DNA of 64,000 bases. Origin: an uncultured Owenweeksia sp. Lineage in GTDB: Bacteria; Bacteroidota; Bacteroidia; Flavobacteriales; Schleiferiaceae. The stretch is from NCBI GenBank assembly GCA_937146805.1, contig CAKZRR010000032.1, positions 1 through 64,000 on the forward strand, written 5' to 3'. Shown here in pieces: positions 37,078 to 45,989 of this stretch. The stretch's first letter is position 1; every line of letters begins with the position of its first letter. The notes beneath the pieces were generated by a model, which saw only the letters and a program-made list of their open reading frames with translations, did no database searches and was not told where the DNA came from. Made by a program: the position numbers and the translations under genes.

Positions 37078-38249
37078 GACAGATAGTTGTGGTTTTATTG
37101 CTTTTTGTAAGCTTGGCCAGCCAAGCCGTAGATATTAAGGTGCGACTCTTTTCTACCATAAGCTTTAGTGAGGTTACGGTAATACCGGATACCGGGGCCT
37201 ACTTTTTAGTGGCTTTGGATAAGCGCTTAAAAACGGTAGATACGATTTTGGATATTTTTAGTGAAGAGGGCCAGCGCAACCTAAAGTTTAGCAAAGTAGG
37301 CAACCGCGTGTTGGTGAAAAAAGCGGACGAAGATTTAGGTAGATACGATGCTCTTGTGGTGGTGAGTAAACATCCCGATAAGGAGTTTAGGATTATAGCC
37401 AAAGGCAAGTACCGGGTGTACCATGGTGACCTGCGTTTGCGTGTTTTTGATGGCAGCCTACAGGTAGTAAATATTGTAGATTTAGAGGATTATGTAGGAG
37501 GCGTGGTAGAAAGTGAAGGTGGTAAGGATTTGCATCCTGAATACTTTAAGGCGCAGGCAGTTTTGGCGCGAACTTTTGCCCTTAAAAACTGGAATAAACA
37601 TGCTAGGGATGGTTACAATTTAAAGGATGATGTGAGTTCACAGGTGTATTTTTCGAAGGCACATTACACGCATAAGGAAGCTATTTTAGCAGCAGTTAAT
37701 AGCACCAAGGATACGCTTTTGGTAACGCATATTTGTGATCCAGTTTTGGGTGTTTTTCACGCTAATAGCGGAGGTTGTACCGTAGGAGCCGATCATGCTT
37801 GGCAAAACTCCATTGAGTATTTAGTCTCTAGGCCCGATAGTTTTAGTGTGGGTATTGGGAGTTATGAATGGGAAAAAGAGGTTTCTAAAGACGAGTTTTA
37901 TGGGTACCTATCTCGAAAAATGGGCGTGAGTAATGATCTTCGCTTTCAAAAGGCGGTGCTAAATTTTGACCAAAAAGGGGAGCGCCAAGCTTATTTTAGG
38001 TACGCTGGTAAAAAGTTGAAACTCACGGCTATTCGCCATAAATTTAGGTTGCGATCAACTTATTTTCACATTGCAGAAGTACGCGGTAATAAGCTGTTGC
38101 TTAAGGGTAATGGCTACGGACATGGGGTAGGCTTATCGCAAGATGGGGCTATGGAAATGGACAGGCGCGGTTATAATTACCGCGAAATTTTACATTTCTA
38201 TTTTAGCCAAACGGAATTGGAAAGCCTCCAAAATTTGAATGTAGAATAG
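37074..38249 (+). CDS. SpoIID/LytB domain protein
   Basis: 391 residues with an N-terminal signal peptide (LASQA). The SpoIID/LytB domain spans roughly 120-380: IVDLEDYVGGVVESEGG, PEYFKAQAVLARTFALKN, FHANSGGCTVGADHAW, and GYGHGVGLSQDGAMEM near the end. SpoIID is a lytic transglycosylase acting on peptidoglycan in spore formers; Bacteroidota members are probably periplasmic wall enzymes. ATGA overlap with lpxB indicates coupled translation. Confidence 0.9.
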   Translation: MRQIVVVLLLFVSLASQAVDIKVRLFSTISFSEVTVIPDTGAYFLVALDKRLKTVDTILDIFSEEGQRNLKFSKVGNRVLVKKADEDLGRYDALVVVSKHPDKEFRIIAKGKYRVYHGDLRLRVFDGSLQVVNIVDLEDYVGGVVESEGGKDLHPEYFKAQAVLARTFALKNWNKHARDGYNLKDDVSSQVYFSKAHYTHKEAILAAVNSTKDTLLVTHICDPVLGVFHANSGGCTVGADHAWQNSIEYLVSRPDSFSVGIGSYEWEKEVSKDEFYGYLSRKMGVSNDLRFQKAVLNFDQKGERQAYFRYAGKKLKLTAIRHKFRLRSTYFHIAEVRGNKLLLKGNGYGHGVGLSQDGAMEMDRRGYNYREILHFYFSQTELESLQNLNVE

Positions 38250-38251
38250 GC

Positions 38252-39484
38252 TTAGTTAAGAATTTCCTCTTTCCACCCAAACTGACTTTCGGCTCTTTCT
38301 ACAATACCATCGGCAATAGCCAAACCAGCAGTAGCAGCAGGTGAAGGGGCGTTTATCACATGCACTGAGTCCGGGCCGTACTCAATTTGAAAATCATCAA
38401 CCAAATTACCATTGCGCAACAAAGCTTGAGCTCTTACGCCCGATCTGGCGGCTTGTAAATCGTCCATTTCTAAGGATGGAATCATTTTTTGCAAGGCCTT
38501 TAAAAACAGCTTTTTGGAGAAGGCACGTTTGTATTCCTCCATTCCTTTTTGGTAATGTTTGGCAAAAAGTTTTCGGGTCCCCGGAAAGCTCAAGGCATCT
38601 ACAGTATCTTTCAAATCAAAGGAGGTGCGTGAGTAACCTTCTCGTTTAAACGAAAAAACAGCGTTGGGGCCACACTCAATACTGCCATCCGTCATACGGG
38701 TAAAGTGCACACCTAAAAAGGGAAAGGCGGGATCTGGCACAGGATAGATGAGGTGTTTTACTTTGTGTTTTGCCTTGTCTGTTAGTTCGTAATAATCGCC
38801 TCTAAAGCCTACTATGGCGCAGTCTAATTTTAGTCCTTCCATTTCGGCCATTCTATCGGCTTGTAAGCCAGCACAAAATACTTTTTTACCTACTTCAAAA
38901 TCACCTTTAGAGGTTTGCAAAATATTTTTACCGTTACCGGTGATACTGCCACGTACCTGCGTATTTAAAAATAACTGACTTTTAGGATTCAACTCTTGAA
39001 TAAGTTGAGCCAACTTTTTACAAACCCCTGTAAAATCTATGATCCCCGTAACGGGTACTTTAATGGCTTTAAGTCCTTCTACATGTGGTTCAATTTCATG
39101 GATGGCTTTGGGGTTGATAAGCTCAATATCTTCAATACCATTTTCTTGCCCTCGGGTATAAATGTTTTCGAGTAGCTTAACCTCTTCGGGAGTGGTAGCC
39201 AAAATAATTTTACCACATTCATCGTGTTTAATGCCATGCTTTTTGGCAAAGGCCACCATTTGATGGCGCCCATCTACGCAGTTTTTGGATTTAAAAGAAC
39301 CCGGTTTATAATAAATACCCGAATGGATAACTCCCGAGTTGCGCCCTGTTTGATGCGCACTTACCGCTTCTGCTTTATCAAAAATGGCAATGTTTAGCTG
39401 TGGGTATTTTAGTTGAAATTTATAGGCAGTAGCCAGACCAATAATTCCAGCGCCTACAACGGCAAGATCAAATTTATTTTCCAA
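38252..39484 (-). CDS. lhgO: L-2-hydroxyglutarate oxidase
   Basis: FAD-dependent enzyme of 410 residues that oxidises L-2-hydroxyglutarate to 2-oxoglutarate. FAD-binding VVGAGIIGLATAY at residues 9-21, HQTGRNSGVIHSGIYYKPGS, and YPVPDPAFPFLGVHFT are typical of LhgO/YgaF. It begins at a TTG; no ATG is in frame just upstream, and the N-terminus fits the family. Convergent with the SpoIID-like gene, only two bases between stops, and no terminator in between. Confidence 0.92.
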   Translation of the reverse strand: MENKFDLAVVGAGIIGLATAYKFQLKYPQLNIAIFDKAEAVSAHQTGRNSGVIHSGIYYKPGSFKSKNCVDGRHQMVAFAKKHGIKHDECGKIILATTPEEVKLLENIYTRGQENGIEDIELINPKAIHEIEPHVEGLKAIKVPVTGIIDFTGVCKKLAQLIQELNPKSQLFLNTQVRGSITGNGKNILQTSKGDFEVGKKVFCAGLQADRMAEMEGLKLDCAIVGFRGDYYELTDKAKHKVKHLIYPVPDPAFPFLGVHFTRMTDGSIECGPNAVFSFKREGYSRTSFDLKDTVDALSFPGTRKLFAKHYQKGMEEYKRAFSKKLFLKALQKMIPSLEMDDLQAARSGVRAQALLRNGNLVDDFQIEYGPDSVHVINAPSPAATAGLAIADGIVERAESQFGWKEEILN

Positions 39485-39501
39485 GAAATGTGTTTTTTGC
39501 G

Positions 39502-40440
39502 TTAACCTTCTTTGGGTACTTTTGGTTTTTGCAAGGTAAACACTCTAGAGATATTAAAGCCAAAATGAATGTCATTATCTAACCACCTTCCTGGAGTTTC
39601 GGCAATGGTATAGGGTTCTGTTACGCCTCTCGAATTGGTTAGGAACAACTGAAATACGTGTCCGCCAGTTTCTAAATCGCAACCTACCGAAAAAGCGTTG
39701 GCATAGGTTTCTACATTGCCATTAAAATGCGTGTAATCGTTCGGGTTTACTTGGTAAATATATTCAGCGGTAACGGCAATCATGTGTGATAGCTTATAGC
39801 GAAGGGCTCCGCCTATGGCAATAATATCATTGTTATTGTCCTTGGTTTCTACCACATTAAAATGCGTAAAGGCCGGCACTATTTCTGCCGAGAATTTCTT
39901 CCCAAATTTACGAGCAATCACCAGTTCATGTACGTAGCTTAGTCTCTCAGTGTCATCATGCGGTAAATTATCTGTAAACTTCTGACTCTTATAGTATAAG
40001 GCCGAAAAGCCTGTAATGGTAAAAGGGAAAGTTTTAGCTCCAGTACTTTGTCTCACCAGGCGGTATTTCACATATCCATCGTATACTTTTTGAAAGGAAG
40101 AATGACCCCAGCCTACATTTAACCAATTGGTTGGTGAATAGTCTAAACCCATTTTTATTTGGGCATTATCTAAACCTAAAAAATTATAGAAAAACTCATT
40201 ATCAAAGGAACCAAATCGGTGTAATATGGAGTATTGTAATACGCCCTTTCCGGGGATTTCAGGCGACTGTAAATTAACTACCCGAGTACCTTTAAAAGTA
40301 GCAAAGGTATACTGTGTTTCATCCTTAGTCTCGTCTTCTAGCTCAGCCAATAAGTCGTTTTGAGCGCTAAGTGTTGTCCCTGCTAAAAGACAAATACCGA
40401 TACTAATGAGTTGGAAATGGCGCAAGTTATTTTTTCTCAT
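39502..40440 (-). CDS. DUF5777 family beta-barrel outer membrane protein
   Basis: 312 residues with a signal peptide (TTLSAQ) and alternating strand pattern of an outer membrane barrel. Matches DUF5777 segments: FKGTRVVNLQSPEIPGKGVLQ, ILHRFGSF, GLDYSPTNWLNVGWGHSSFQKVYDG. Role unknown. Last gene of a four-gene operon with YceI and two CX4CH lipoproteins; it overlaps YceI by 14 bases, so expression is coupled. Confidence 0.85.
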   Translation of the reverse strand: MRKNNLRHFQLISIGICLLAGTTLSAQNDLLAELEDETKDETQYTFATFKGTRVVNLQSPEIPGKGVLQYSILHRFGSFDNEFFYNFLGLDNAQIKMGLDYSPTNWLNVGWGHSSFQKVYDGYVKYRLVRQSTGAKTFPFTITGFSALYYKSQKFTDNLPHDDTERLSYVHELVIARKFGKKFSAEIVPAFTHFNVVETKDNNNDIIAIGGALRYKLSHMIAVTAEYIYQVNPNDYTHFNGNVETYANAFSVGCDLETGGHVFQLFLTNSRGVTEPYTIAETPGRWLDNDIHFGFNISRVFTLQKPKVPKEG

Positions 40441-40969
40441 AATTCATTTTAACACTTACCTCAATCGTGGAAGCAATGTTTTTTTGCTTGGAGTTTGGTA
40501 TTTCTACTTTGTAATCTGCAGGTTTGATATTAAACTTGGTCATTAATTTGACTTTACCATTTTCAACCAATATAGTGGCATTTTCACTTATTGATTTGCT
40601 AACCCCATGCAGGGTCATTGTACCGGCAAAAACCACTTCGTATTTCCCATCTTTCGTTAAATCTACATTCTCAATACCTTCCATGCTTCCAGAAAACTTG
40701 GCCGTTGGAAACTCACCGCTTTCCATATAGTTTTCGTTAAAATGCTCTTGCATTAAGGCTTTCTCAAAAACAAAAGCTTTAATAGGAACCAAAAAGGCAA
40801 ACTGATTTTTTTCCAAATCAAGTACGCTGGAAACCTGGTTGTTAATGGCTTCAATATTTTCTACAGCGGCTTTAGAGAAAAAGGTAACCTCACCGCTTCG
40901 TGTGGCAAATTGTTGTGCCTGAGCCCAAAATGCAGACAGCGTTAATGCTGTCAAAAATATTTTTTTCAT
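40427..40969 (-). CDS. YceI family protein
   Basis: About 180 residues. Signal peptide (SAFWAQAQ), then a lipocalin-like YceI barrel: SGEVTFFSKAAVENIEAIN, FEKALMQEHFNENYMES, FPTAKFSGSM, GTMTLHGVSKSI. YceI proteins bind polyisoprenoid or similar hydrophobic ligands in the periplasm. I use the ATG at 40969 (MKKIFLTAL); the track's start is 12 codons upstream. Operon with cytochrome-like lipoproteins may indicate a link to electron transfer or quinone-like ligands (inference). Confidence 0.88.
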   Translation of the reverse strand: MKKIFLTALTLSAFWAQAQQFATRSGEVTFFSKAAVENIEAINNQVSSVLDLEKNQFAFLVPIKAFVFEKALMQEHFNENYMESGEFPTAKFSGSMEGIENVDLTKDGKYEVVFAGTMTLHGVSKSISENATILVENGKVKLMTKFNIKPADYKVEIPNSKQKNIASTIEVSVKMNYEKK

Positions 40970-40985
40970 AGTTGGTATTTTAGAG

Positions 40986-41360
40986 TTAATTATTTGGAGC
41001 GCCATCGTTTATCCAAGTTATAATTTGTTCAATTTCGCAAGCCGTTAATGATCCTCCAGGGGGCATAGGATTGCTACTACGACCAGTAATAGCATCTTCC
41101 AATTTTCCGTTTAGTGCAACAAATTTTAGGTTGTCATAGTCAGGTAAGCTCAAGCCTCCAGCTCCGCCACCACCATGGCAATAACCACCCCCGCAGCCAT
41201 TGGCGTTAATAATGGGTAAAATATTGTGGGTGTAACTTATGTTAACACTACAGCTGTCATTGGCTGGCTCTTGGTACTTTGCGTGTAAATCTTCGTAATT
41301 ATCGCTGGTGCACGAAAAAGTCATCCAAGCGAAGGCGAAACAAATCAGTATATTTTTCAT
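40986..41360 (-). CDS. Cytochrome c-like lipoprotein with CX4CH motif (1)
   Basis: 124 residues from the ATG at 41360. Lipobox FSCTS. A single domain carries CGGGYCHG, a CX4CH pattern in place of standard CX2CH, followed by LSLPDYDNLKFVALNG and then NPMPPGG with a possible axial Met, and IITWINDGAP at the end. This resembles planctomycete-type cytochrome c domains (PSCyt). Covalent heme binding is likely but unproven, given the longer spacing. The second gene of the operon, 16 bases before YceI. Confidence 0.78.
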   Translation of the reverse strand: MKNILICFAFAWMTFSCTSDNYEDLHAKYQEPANDSCSVNISYTHNILPIINANGCGGGYCHGGGGAGGLSLPDYDNLKFVALNGKLEDAITGRSSNPMPPGGSLTACEIEQIITWINDGAPNN

Positions 41361-41377
41361 AGCTAGTATTTTAAAAA

Positions 41378-41782
41378 CTACGGGCAAGAAACATTAACAG
41401 CGCCTTGGTTAATCCATTCTTCAATGAGAGCAATATTTTCAGATGAAAGAGGATTAGCAGGCGGCATACGCTTATTGCCAGTAGCAGTAACTCTTTGATG
41501 CATTAAACTAGTAGTAGGGTTGCTTGGTGTTACTACATTTCCAGCAATTACATTATTGTAGCTGCTTAAATCTAAGCCAGCTTTAGGATCTGTGCCGGCA
41601 TGGCAACCCGAAAAAGCACATTTAGCGTTAAAAATAGGTTGGATATCAGCTTCATAGTACACGATCGAGTTATCGCAGGGATCCTGTTTATCTTCATCAT
41701 CTTTAGTACATTGAAACAAGCCACCAAATGCAATGGTGGCAAGCAAAAAAACTTTTAGTTTAGCAGACAGGGAAATGAGCAT
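41378..41782 (-). CDS. Cytochrome c-like lipoprotein with CX4CH motif (2)
   Basis: 134 residues from the ATG at 41782 (MLISLSAKLK); the track's longer start overlaps the divergent gene. Signal and lipobox LFQCTK. The motif CAFSGCHAG is again CX4CH, followed by GLDLSSYNNVIAG, RMPPANPLS (candidate axial Met) and EEWINQGAV. It heads the operon CX4CH-CX4CH-YceI-DUF5777. A TATATTTA sequence upstream resembles the -7 element with one mismatch. Confidence 0.78.
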   Translation of the reverse strand: MLISLSAKLKVFLLATIAFGGLFQCTKDDEDKQDPCDNSIVYYEADIQPIFNAKCAFSGCHAGTDPKAGLDLSSYNNVIAGNVVTPSNPTTSLMHQRVTATGNKRMPPANPLSSENIALIEEWINQGAVNVSCP

Positions 41783-41847
41783 TGTGTTGGTATAATTAGG
41801 GGTTAGTATCCCGTAAATATAGAAAACAAAATCATAAAATTTATAAG

Positions 41848-42228
41848 ATGAAAAAGATTGTAATAGGGGCTGTAATTGTTGTAGGGATTGGATTAGCAGG
41901 ATATTTTTACGTGTTTCATAAGCCCCATCGTGATATTGCAAATGAAGAGGCTACTTTGGCTATTTCGGCTAGTGACTTAAAGTTGGCTTTCGTAGAAAAT
42001 AATGACAAGGCATCTGAAATGTATTTGGATAAAGTAGTGGCCGTAACGGGAGTGGTTTTGAAAATTGAAGTAGGATCTTTAGGTTTGGATGGAGCTGTAA
42101 ATGCAAGCTTCAATGATTTGGATATTAGTCAATTTCAGGAGGGAGATGAAGTGACCCTAAAAGGAAGAGTATTAGGGTATGATGATTTATTTGATGAGGT
42201 GAAATTGGACAACGCTAAGGTAAATTAG
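41848..42228 (+). CDS. Membrane-anchored OB-fold (tRNA_anti-like) protein
   Basis: 126 residues: an N-terminal transmembrane anchor (IVIGAVIVVGIGLAGYFYVF), then an OB-fold-like domain (AFVENNDKASEMYLDKVVAVTGVV ... GDEVTLKGRVLGYDDLF) of the tRNA_anti-like family. These are periplasm- or membrane-facing proteins of unknown function. Divergent from the CX4CH operon by 65 bp. Confidence 0.8.
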   Translation: MKKIVIGAVIVVGIGLAGYFYVFHKPHRDIANEEATLAISASDLKLAFVENNDKASEMYLDKVVAVTGVVLKIEVGSLGLDGAVNASFNDLDISQFQEGDEVTLKGRVLGYDDLFDEVKLDNAKVN

Positions 42229-42326
42229 AGTATAAAAGGAAGAGGTTATTGCTTGCTAAGCAACTGAAAGGATTGGCCTTAAAAAATATAGTTGCTGCAA
42301 TAGGGGGCTTAGAAGTAAGGAAAATT

Positions 42327-42334
42327 TACCTTTG
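42327..42334 (+). promoter_or_regulatory. -7 element for the cold-shock-domain gene
   Basis: TACCTTTG, a perfect TAnnTTTG, about 40 bp before the ATG at 42374. No well-spaced TTG -33 box is apparent. Confidence 0.55.
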
Positions 42335-42373
42335 CACGGAGTAAGAATTATAAAAAACAACGTTTAATTATTC

Positions 42374-42826
42374 ATGGGGAAAGCGCAAGAAACATTCGGG
42401 AAAAAGGAAAGAGAGAAAAAACGCTTAAAAAAGCGTAAAGAAAAGGATCTTAAACGCGAAGAGCGTAAGGCCAATAACCTGAAAGGCGCAGGCTTTGAGA
42501 GTATGATTTCGTATGTGGATGAGAATGGTCAATTAACCGATACTCCACCAGATCCGGCTAATAAAATTGAGATTGATGCGGAAAGCATTGTGATTGGAAT
42601 TCCGAAGAAAGAGGAAATGGAGCCAGAAGATCCAGTTAAAAAAGGAAGAATTGACTTTTTTAACGATTCAAAAGGATATGGTTTTATTAAGGAAGCCGAA
42701 ACTAATGAGAAGTACTTTGTACATGTAAACGGACTAATTGATGATGTAGGTGAAGGCGATAAAGTGAGTTTTGAATTGGAACGAGGCCTTAAGGGAATGA
42801 ATGCCGTTAAAGTTAAAAAGATATAA
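42374..42826 (+). CDS. Cold-shock-domain protein with basic N-terminal extension
   Basis: 150 residues. N-terminal 45 residues are very basic and helical (KKEREKKRLKKRKEKD), followed by an acidic linker and a C-terminal cold-shock domain (about 88-150) with the RNP1-like KGYGFIKE and RNP2-like KYFVHVNGL. Binds single-stranded RNA or DNA, perhaps as a chaperone; the extension probably adds nonspecific nucleic-acid affinity. Followed by a strong terminator. Confidence 0.88.
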   Translation: MGKAQETFGKKEREKKRLKKRKEKDLKREERKANNLKGAGFESMISYVDENGQLTDTPPDPANKIEIDAESIVIGIPKKEEMEPEDPVKKGRIDFFNDSKGYGFIKEAETNEKYFVHVNGLIDDVGEGDKVSFELERGLKGMNAVKVKKI

Positions 42827-42846
42827 TAGCTGTTTAGGCAGTATGT

Positions 42847-42889
42847 AAAATAATAAAGTCCCGTGCTCAGCACGGGACTTTATTATTTT
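42847..42889. terminator. Bidirectional terminator
   Basis: A 20-bp perfect stem built on AATAAAGTCCCGTGC (42852-42866) and its mirror from 42870, with a three-base loop (TCA). AT-rich ends provide T-runs both ways. It separates the convergent CSD and lipoprotein genes. Confidence 0.93.
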
Positions 42890-42906
42890 ACACTAGTTCG
42901 GTTCTT

Positions 42907-43362
42907 CTATTTAGTTGAATTTCTACTTTTAAAGTCAGTCACTACCATTTCTAAAAACTCCTTTTTCTGACTAATCGTGTCAGGTAATGGTCCTACCCAT
43001 GCTAATGAATTGTTTACTCCGTTTTGTAGTATAAAAATGGAGTCTTCCTTTCGTTCGGATATAACAAAATGTGAAACCATAGGGCCATCGGATTCCATCA
43101 TTCCAAAATCATACATTTTAATGGTGTCGCCTATTTTTTCATAATCAAACAAAAAGGGATCGGGGTATTGATCAACCACGGTTAATAAGCTTTTTTCACC
43201 AAGCCAAAGCTCAGCGTATTGGTTGTCTTTTTTGATTCTAAAAGTCCATTTACCTACAATTGAGTCGGGGTTGGATTTTTCATCTGGTTCAGCTGGGCTG
43301 CAAGCCCAAGCTAAAGAAATACAAAAGGCGGCTAATGTGAGTTTGGAGAGTGTAGTTTTCAT
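42907..43362 (-). CDS. Lipoprotein, unknown function
   Basis: 151 residues with a lipobox (AWACSP). The SIVGKWTFR motif after the N-terminal linker suggests a small lipocalin-like barrel, as often in Bacteroidota lipoproteins. It begins 14 bases after the T9SS cargo gene and is likely co-transcribed. Nothing more specific visible. Confidence 0.72.
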   Translation of the reverse strand: MKTTLSKLTLAAFCISLAWACSPAEPDEKSNPDSIVGKWTFRIKKDNQYAELWLGEKSLLTVVDQYPDPFLFDYEKIGDTIKMYDFGMMESDGPMVSHFVISERKEDSIFILQNGVNNSLAWVGPLPDTISQKKEFLEMVVTDFKSRNSTK

Positions 43363-43376
43363 AAAGTTCAGTTTAA

Positions 43377-45491
43377 TTATTCTAGGGTTTTAATCATTTT
43401 TTCAACCAGTAACTCGTTACCGTTGGTTAATATTTTAAGTACATAGGCTCCTTGCGCTAAGGGTGCCACATCAAAATGCAATTCATTAAGGCCTGCGTGG
43501 CCATTTGTATTAATAATCTCGGCTACTAACTTACCTTTTTTATCAAATATATAGGCCTCAACCTTTTGCTCGCTGGGCAAAGTAAATTGTACTACCATTC
43601 GATCGTTAAATGGATTAGGATAACTTACATTACCGCTAATAGAGGTTTTCTTATCGCTAATAAATTCGCCATCAAGTACGCAGCCTCTGGTATCTGTAAT
43701 TTGATAAACGATGGTGTCACCATCGCAATAGTCACTAAATGTATTTTCGCTAGTAGCGCTATCACTATTAAAAGAAAACAGGTATGGTGGTACACCACCG
43801 TTAGGCTGAATGGTTAAATTTCCTTGGCAAAAAACACTACGACCCGTTTCTATTGTTTCTACCGTAATTTTTAAGCTATCAGGGCTACTTACTTCATTAA
43901 CCCAAGTGCCGTTTCTGTTATTGGCAAGGCCAAAGTAACCGGCCGTCCAAATTTTACCCGGCTCATTGTATTTGGTTTGAATGCCAAAGTAATCGCCCCA
44001 ACGTTCATAGCTATCCGAGTGAGCATCGGTAAAATTTTCACCTTTCACCAATTTGGTGAGCTCCGAGTAGCTTCCATCATTACCATAATAAAAACAGGCT
44101 ACCCCAGGGAAATCTGTGGGGGAGGTAAAGTTAAACCCAACAATGGCTTCTTTGTCGCAATCTTCATTACCCGTAAAAGCAATGTTAGGGTAGCCAAAGT
44201 CTAAAACTGGGTCGGAATAAATGGTGCCGGTAATACTTTGATTAGGGCTTAGGGGGTTTTGAATAGTACCATGATAGATGGCGGCTAAACCTGTGGCGGG
44301 GTTTACTGTTGTAGATACAAACTGAATCCAATCGCCATTGCTAATAGCTCCTAAAACACGGCCATCATTGGTTTGAAGACCCTTTGTAGGATCGTTTAAA
44401 TCGGTGTCTTGTTGTCTTCCATTAGGAGGCACACCATAATTTGGAGTGGTTTTACCCATGCTTATAATCGGATTCACCGTAGTGTCGTTAATACCGCTTA
44501 TTACCTTTATTATAAATAGGCTATCATTGGTAATATCAAAATTCCGGTTAGATAAAAAGTAGGCTTCATCTGCATAACTATTAATCCCTCTTACCGCATG
44601 CAGGTTACGGGTATACTTGCCATTAAACTTAATATCATGGTACAACCTTGAGTCCATGTCCTCATTAGCATAACCTTTTGATTTATCCATTTGCCAAATT
44701 ACCGAGCCATCAAAACCCACTTGCCAAGTAACACCTGGTACAATTAAGTTTCCTGTAATGTATACATGATCCTTAGTTAAGCTTACAGCAGGAAAGTCGG
44801 TCCAGCGATTATTTTTGAGCGGGTTGCCCGGTAGTTCATAAACATACCAAGGATCCATGGGGTGGTTGGTGCTTGAAAAACAAACTATAATACGGCTGGC
44901 ACCAGGAGTATTTCCTCTTAAAAACACCAAGATAAAACGATCGGCCTCTTCATCATAAATCAGCTTAGGGTCAAAGTAATTTTGGAGAGATGAGCCATTT
45001 GCAATTTGACGCAAGGTGAGCAAGTCCAATTTCAAAGCATTGCTATCTGCCTCGGTATCATAGGCCCAAAGAACATTGTTTATAGCGGCTAAAACTATTC
45101 CTCCATTACTAACAGCAAGTGCATTATCATTAGGTACTCCGCCAGAATAATTGATTGTATCGCCATTAGCCAAAGATCGCGTCATGGCCATTCCAGTGCC
45201 TATTACGGGTTTTTGGCCGCTGCTCTTTTTTACGTTTATACCACTTAGTTTTTTACGAGGGAACTTTTTGCTGCTTTCAATTTTTTGGCGCATTAAAAAA
45301 GAACGATAGCTGGTTCCGCCAGGGAGTGGCGCTTCTCCTTTTAGTAACTGCGCGTTAAAGTCAGGTTTGACATTGTTAGGATCTACCTTTTGATGACTTT
45401 TTATCGTGTATTTTTTGCTTTGAGAGGAGCCCTGTCCAAAGGAAGAAAACCCAATAAAACAAGCGATTAAGAGCGTAAAAAGTTTATTCAC
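43377..45491 (-). CDS. Large T9SS-exported protein
   Basis: 704 residues, secreted. Signal peptide (GFSSFGQ), a central portion with repeated beta strands and aromatic, Asp and Asn-rich loops (for example VSNGGIVLAAINNVLWAY) suggesting a beta-propeller-like fold, and a C-terminal type A sorting domain (NVSYPNPFNDRMVVQF ... VEKMIKTLE). So it is exported by the type IX system and anchored at the surface or released. No enzyme motif recognised. The start is a GTG at 45491, with a TATATTTG -7 element about 25-33 bp upstream. Confidence 0.82.
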   Translation of the reverse strand: MNKLFTLLIACFIGFSSFGQGSSQSKKYTIKSHQKVDPNNVKPDFNAQLLKGEAPLPGGTSYRSFLMRQKIESSKKFPRKKLSGINVKKSSGQKPVIGTGMAMTRSLANGDTINYSGGVPNDNALAVSNGGIVLAAINNVLWAYDTEADSNALKLDLLTLRQIANGSSLQNYFDPKLIYDEEADRFILVFLRGNTPGASRIIVCFSSTNHPMDPWYVYELPGNPLKNNRWTDFPAVSLTKDHVYITGNLIVPGVTWQVGFDGSVIWQMDKSKGYANEDMDSRLYHDIKFNGKYTRNLHAVRGINSYADEAYFLSNRNFDITNDSLFIIKVISGINDTTVNPIISMGKTTPNYGVPPNGRQQDTDLNDPTKGLQTNDGRVLGAISNGDWIQFVSTTVNPATGLAAIYHGTIQNPLSPNQSITGTIYSDPVLDFGYPNIAFTGNEDCDKEAIVGFNFTSPTDFPGVACFYYGNDGSYSELTKLVKGENFTDAHSDSYERWGDYFGIQTKYNEPGKIWTAGYFGLANNRNGTWVNEVSSPDSLKITVETIETGRSVFCQGNLTIQPNGGVPPYLFSFNSDSATSENTFSDYCDGDTIVYQITDTRGCVLDGEFISDKKTSISGNVSYPNPFNDRMVVQFTLPSEQKVEAYIFDKKGKLVAEIINTNGHAGLNELHFDVAPLAQGAYVLKILTNGNELLVEKMIKTLE

Positions 45492-45989
45492 TGAAAATAA
45501 TTTTTGAGACAGAAGCCAAATATAGGAAGAACCAAGTTGCTTATGGACGAAGGTGATTATAAAATTAAGCGGAAAGAGTCCCTTGTCTTTAAACTAATCT
45601 GATATTTTAAAGCCTTTGGAGAGGTTTAGTCTTGAAGTTGAAGAAAATGAAATAATTTCATCTGCAAATGCAGGGATAGGACTAAGTATTAGAATTACAT
45701 GTTTTAAATGGTGTTGAAAATAAACCCATATAAATACATGATTATAAGCGTTTTGTATTAAAAGTAATAGAAAATAAACAAGTGTAACTTGAAAATGATA
45801 CTTTGGCAGGACTAAGGAATTGATAAAAATAGTAGATGCTTAAAAAATCGTTTTCGGGGATAATTGTCTCCTTTTTAATTAGTGCATTGCTGCTTATATT
45901 ATCGAGTTGAACAATGCTGTTTAAACAAAACACCAATAATTATCTCCTAAGTAAATACATATAATAAAGAAAGGCCTTATTTTTATACT
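45492..45989. other. Noncoding gap upstream of the T9SS gene
   Basis: About 500 bp, AT-rich. It contains the -7 element TATATTTG (minus strand, 45517-45524) for the T9SS gene. The track's 64-residue ORF (45742-45936) lacks homology signs and codon bias, so I do not call it. Nothing else recognised. Confidence 0.5.

Noticed and set aside
45742-45936. 64-residue ORF in the gap upstream of the T9SS gene
   Set aside because: Short, AT-rich, no recognisable motif or start signals; likely chance.
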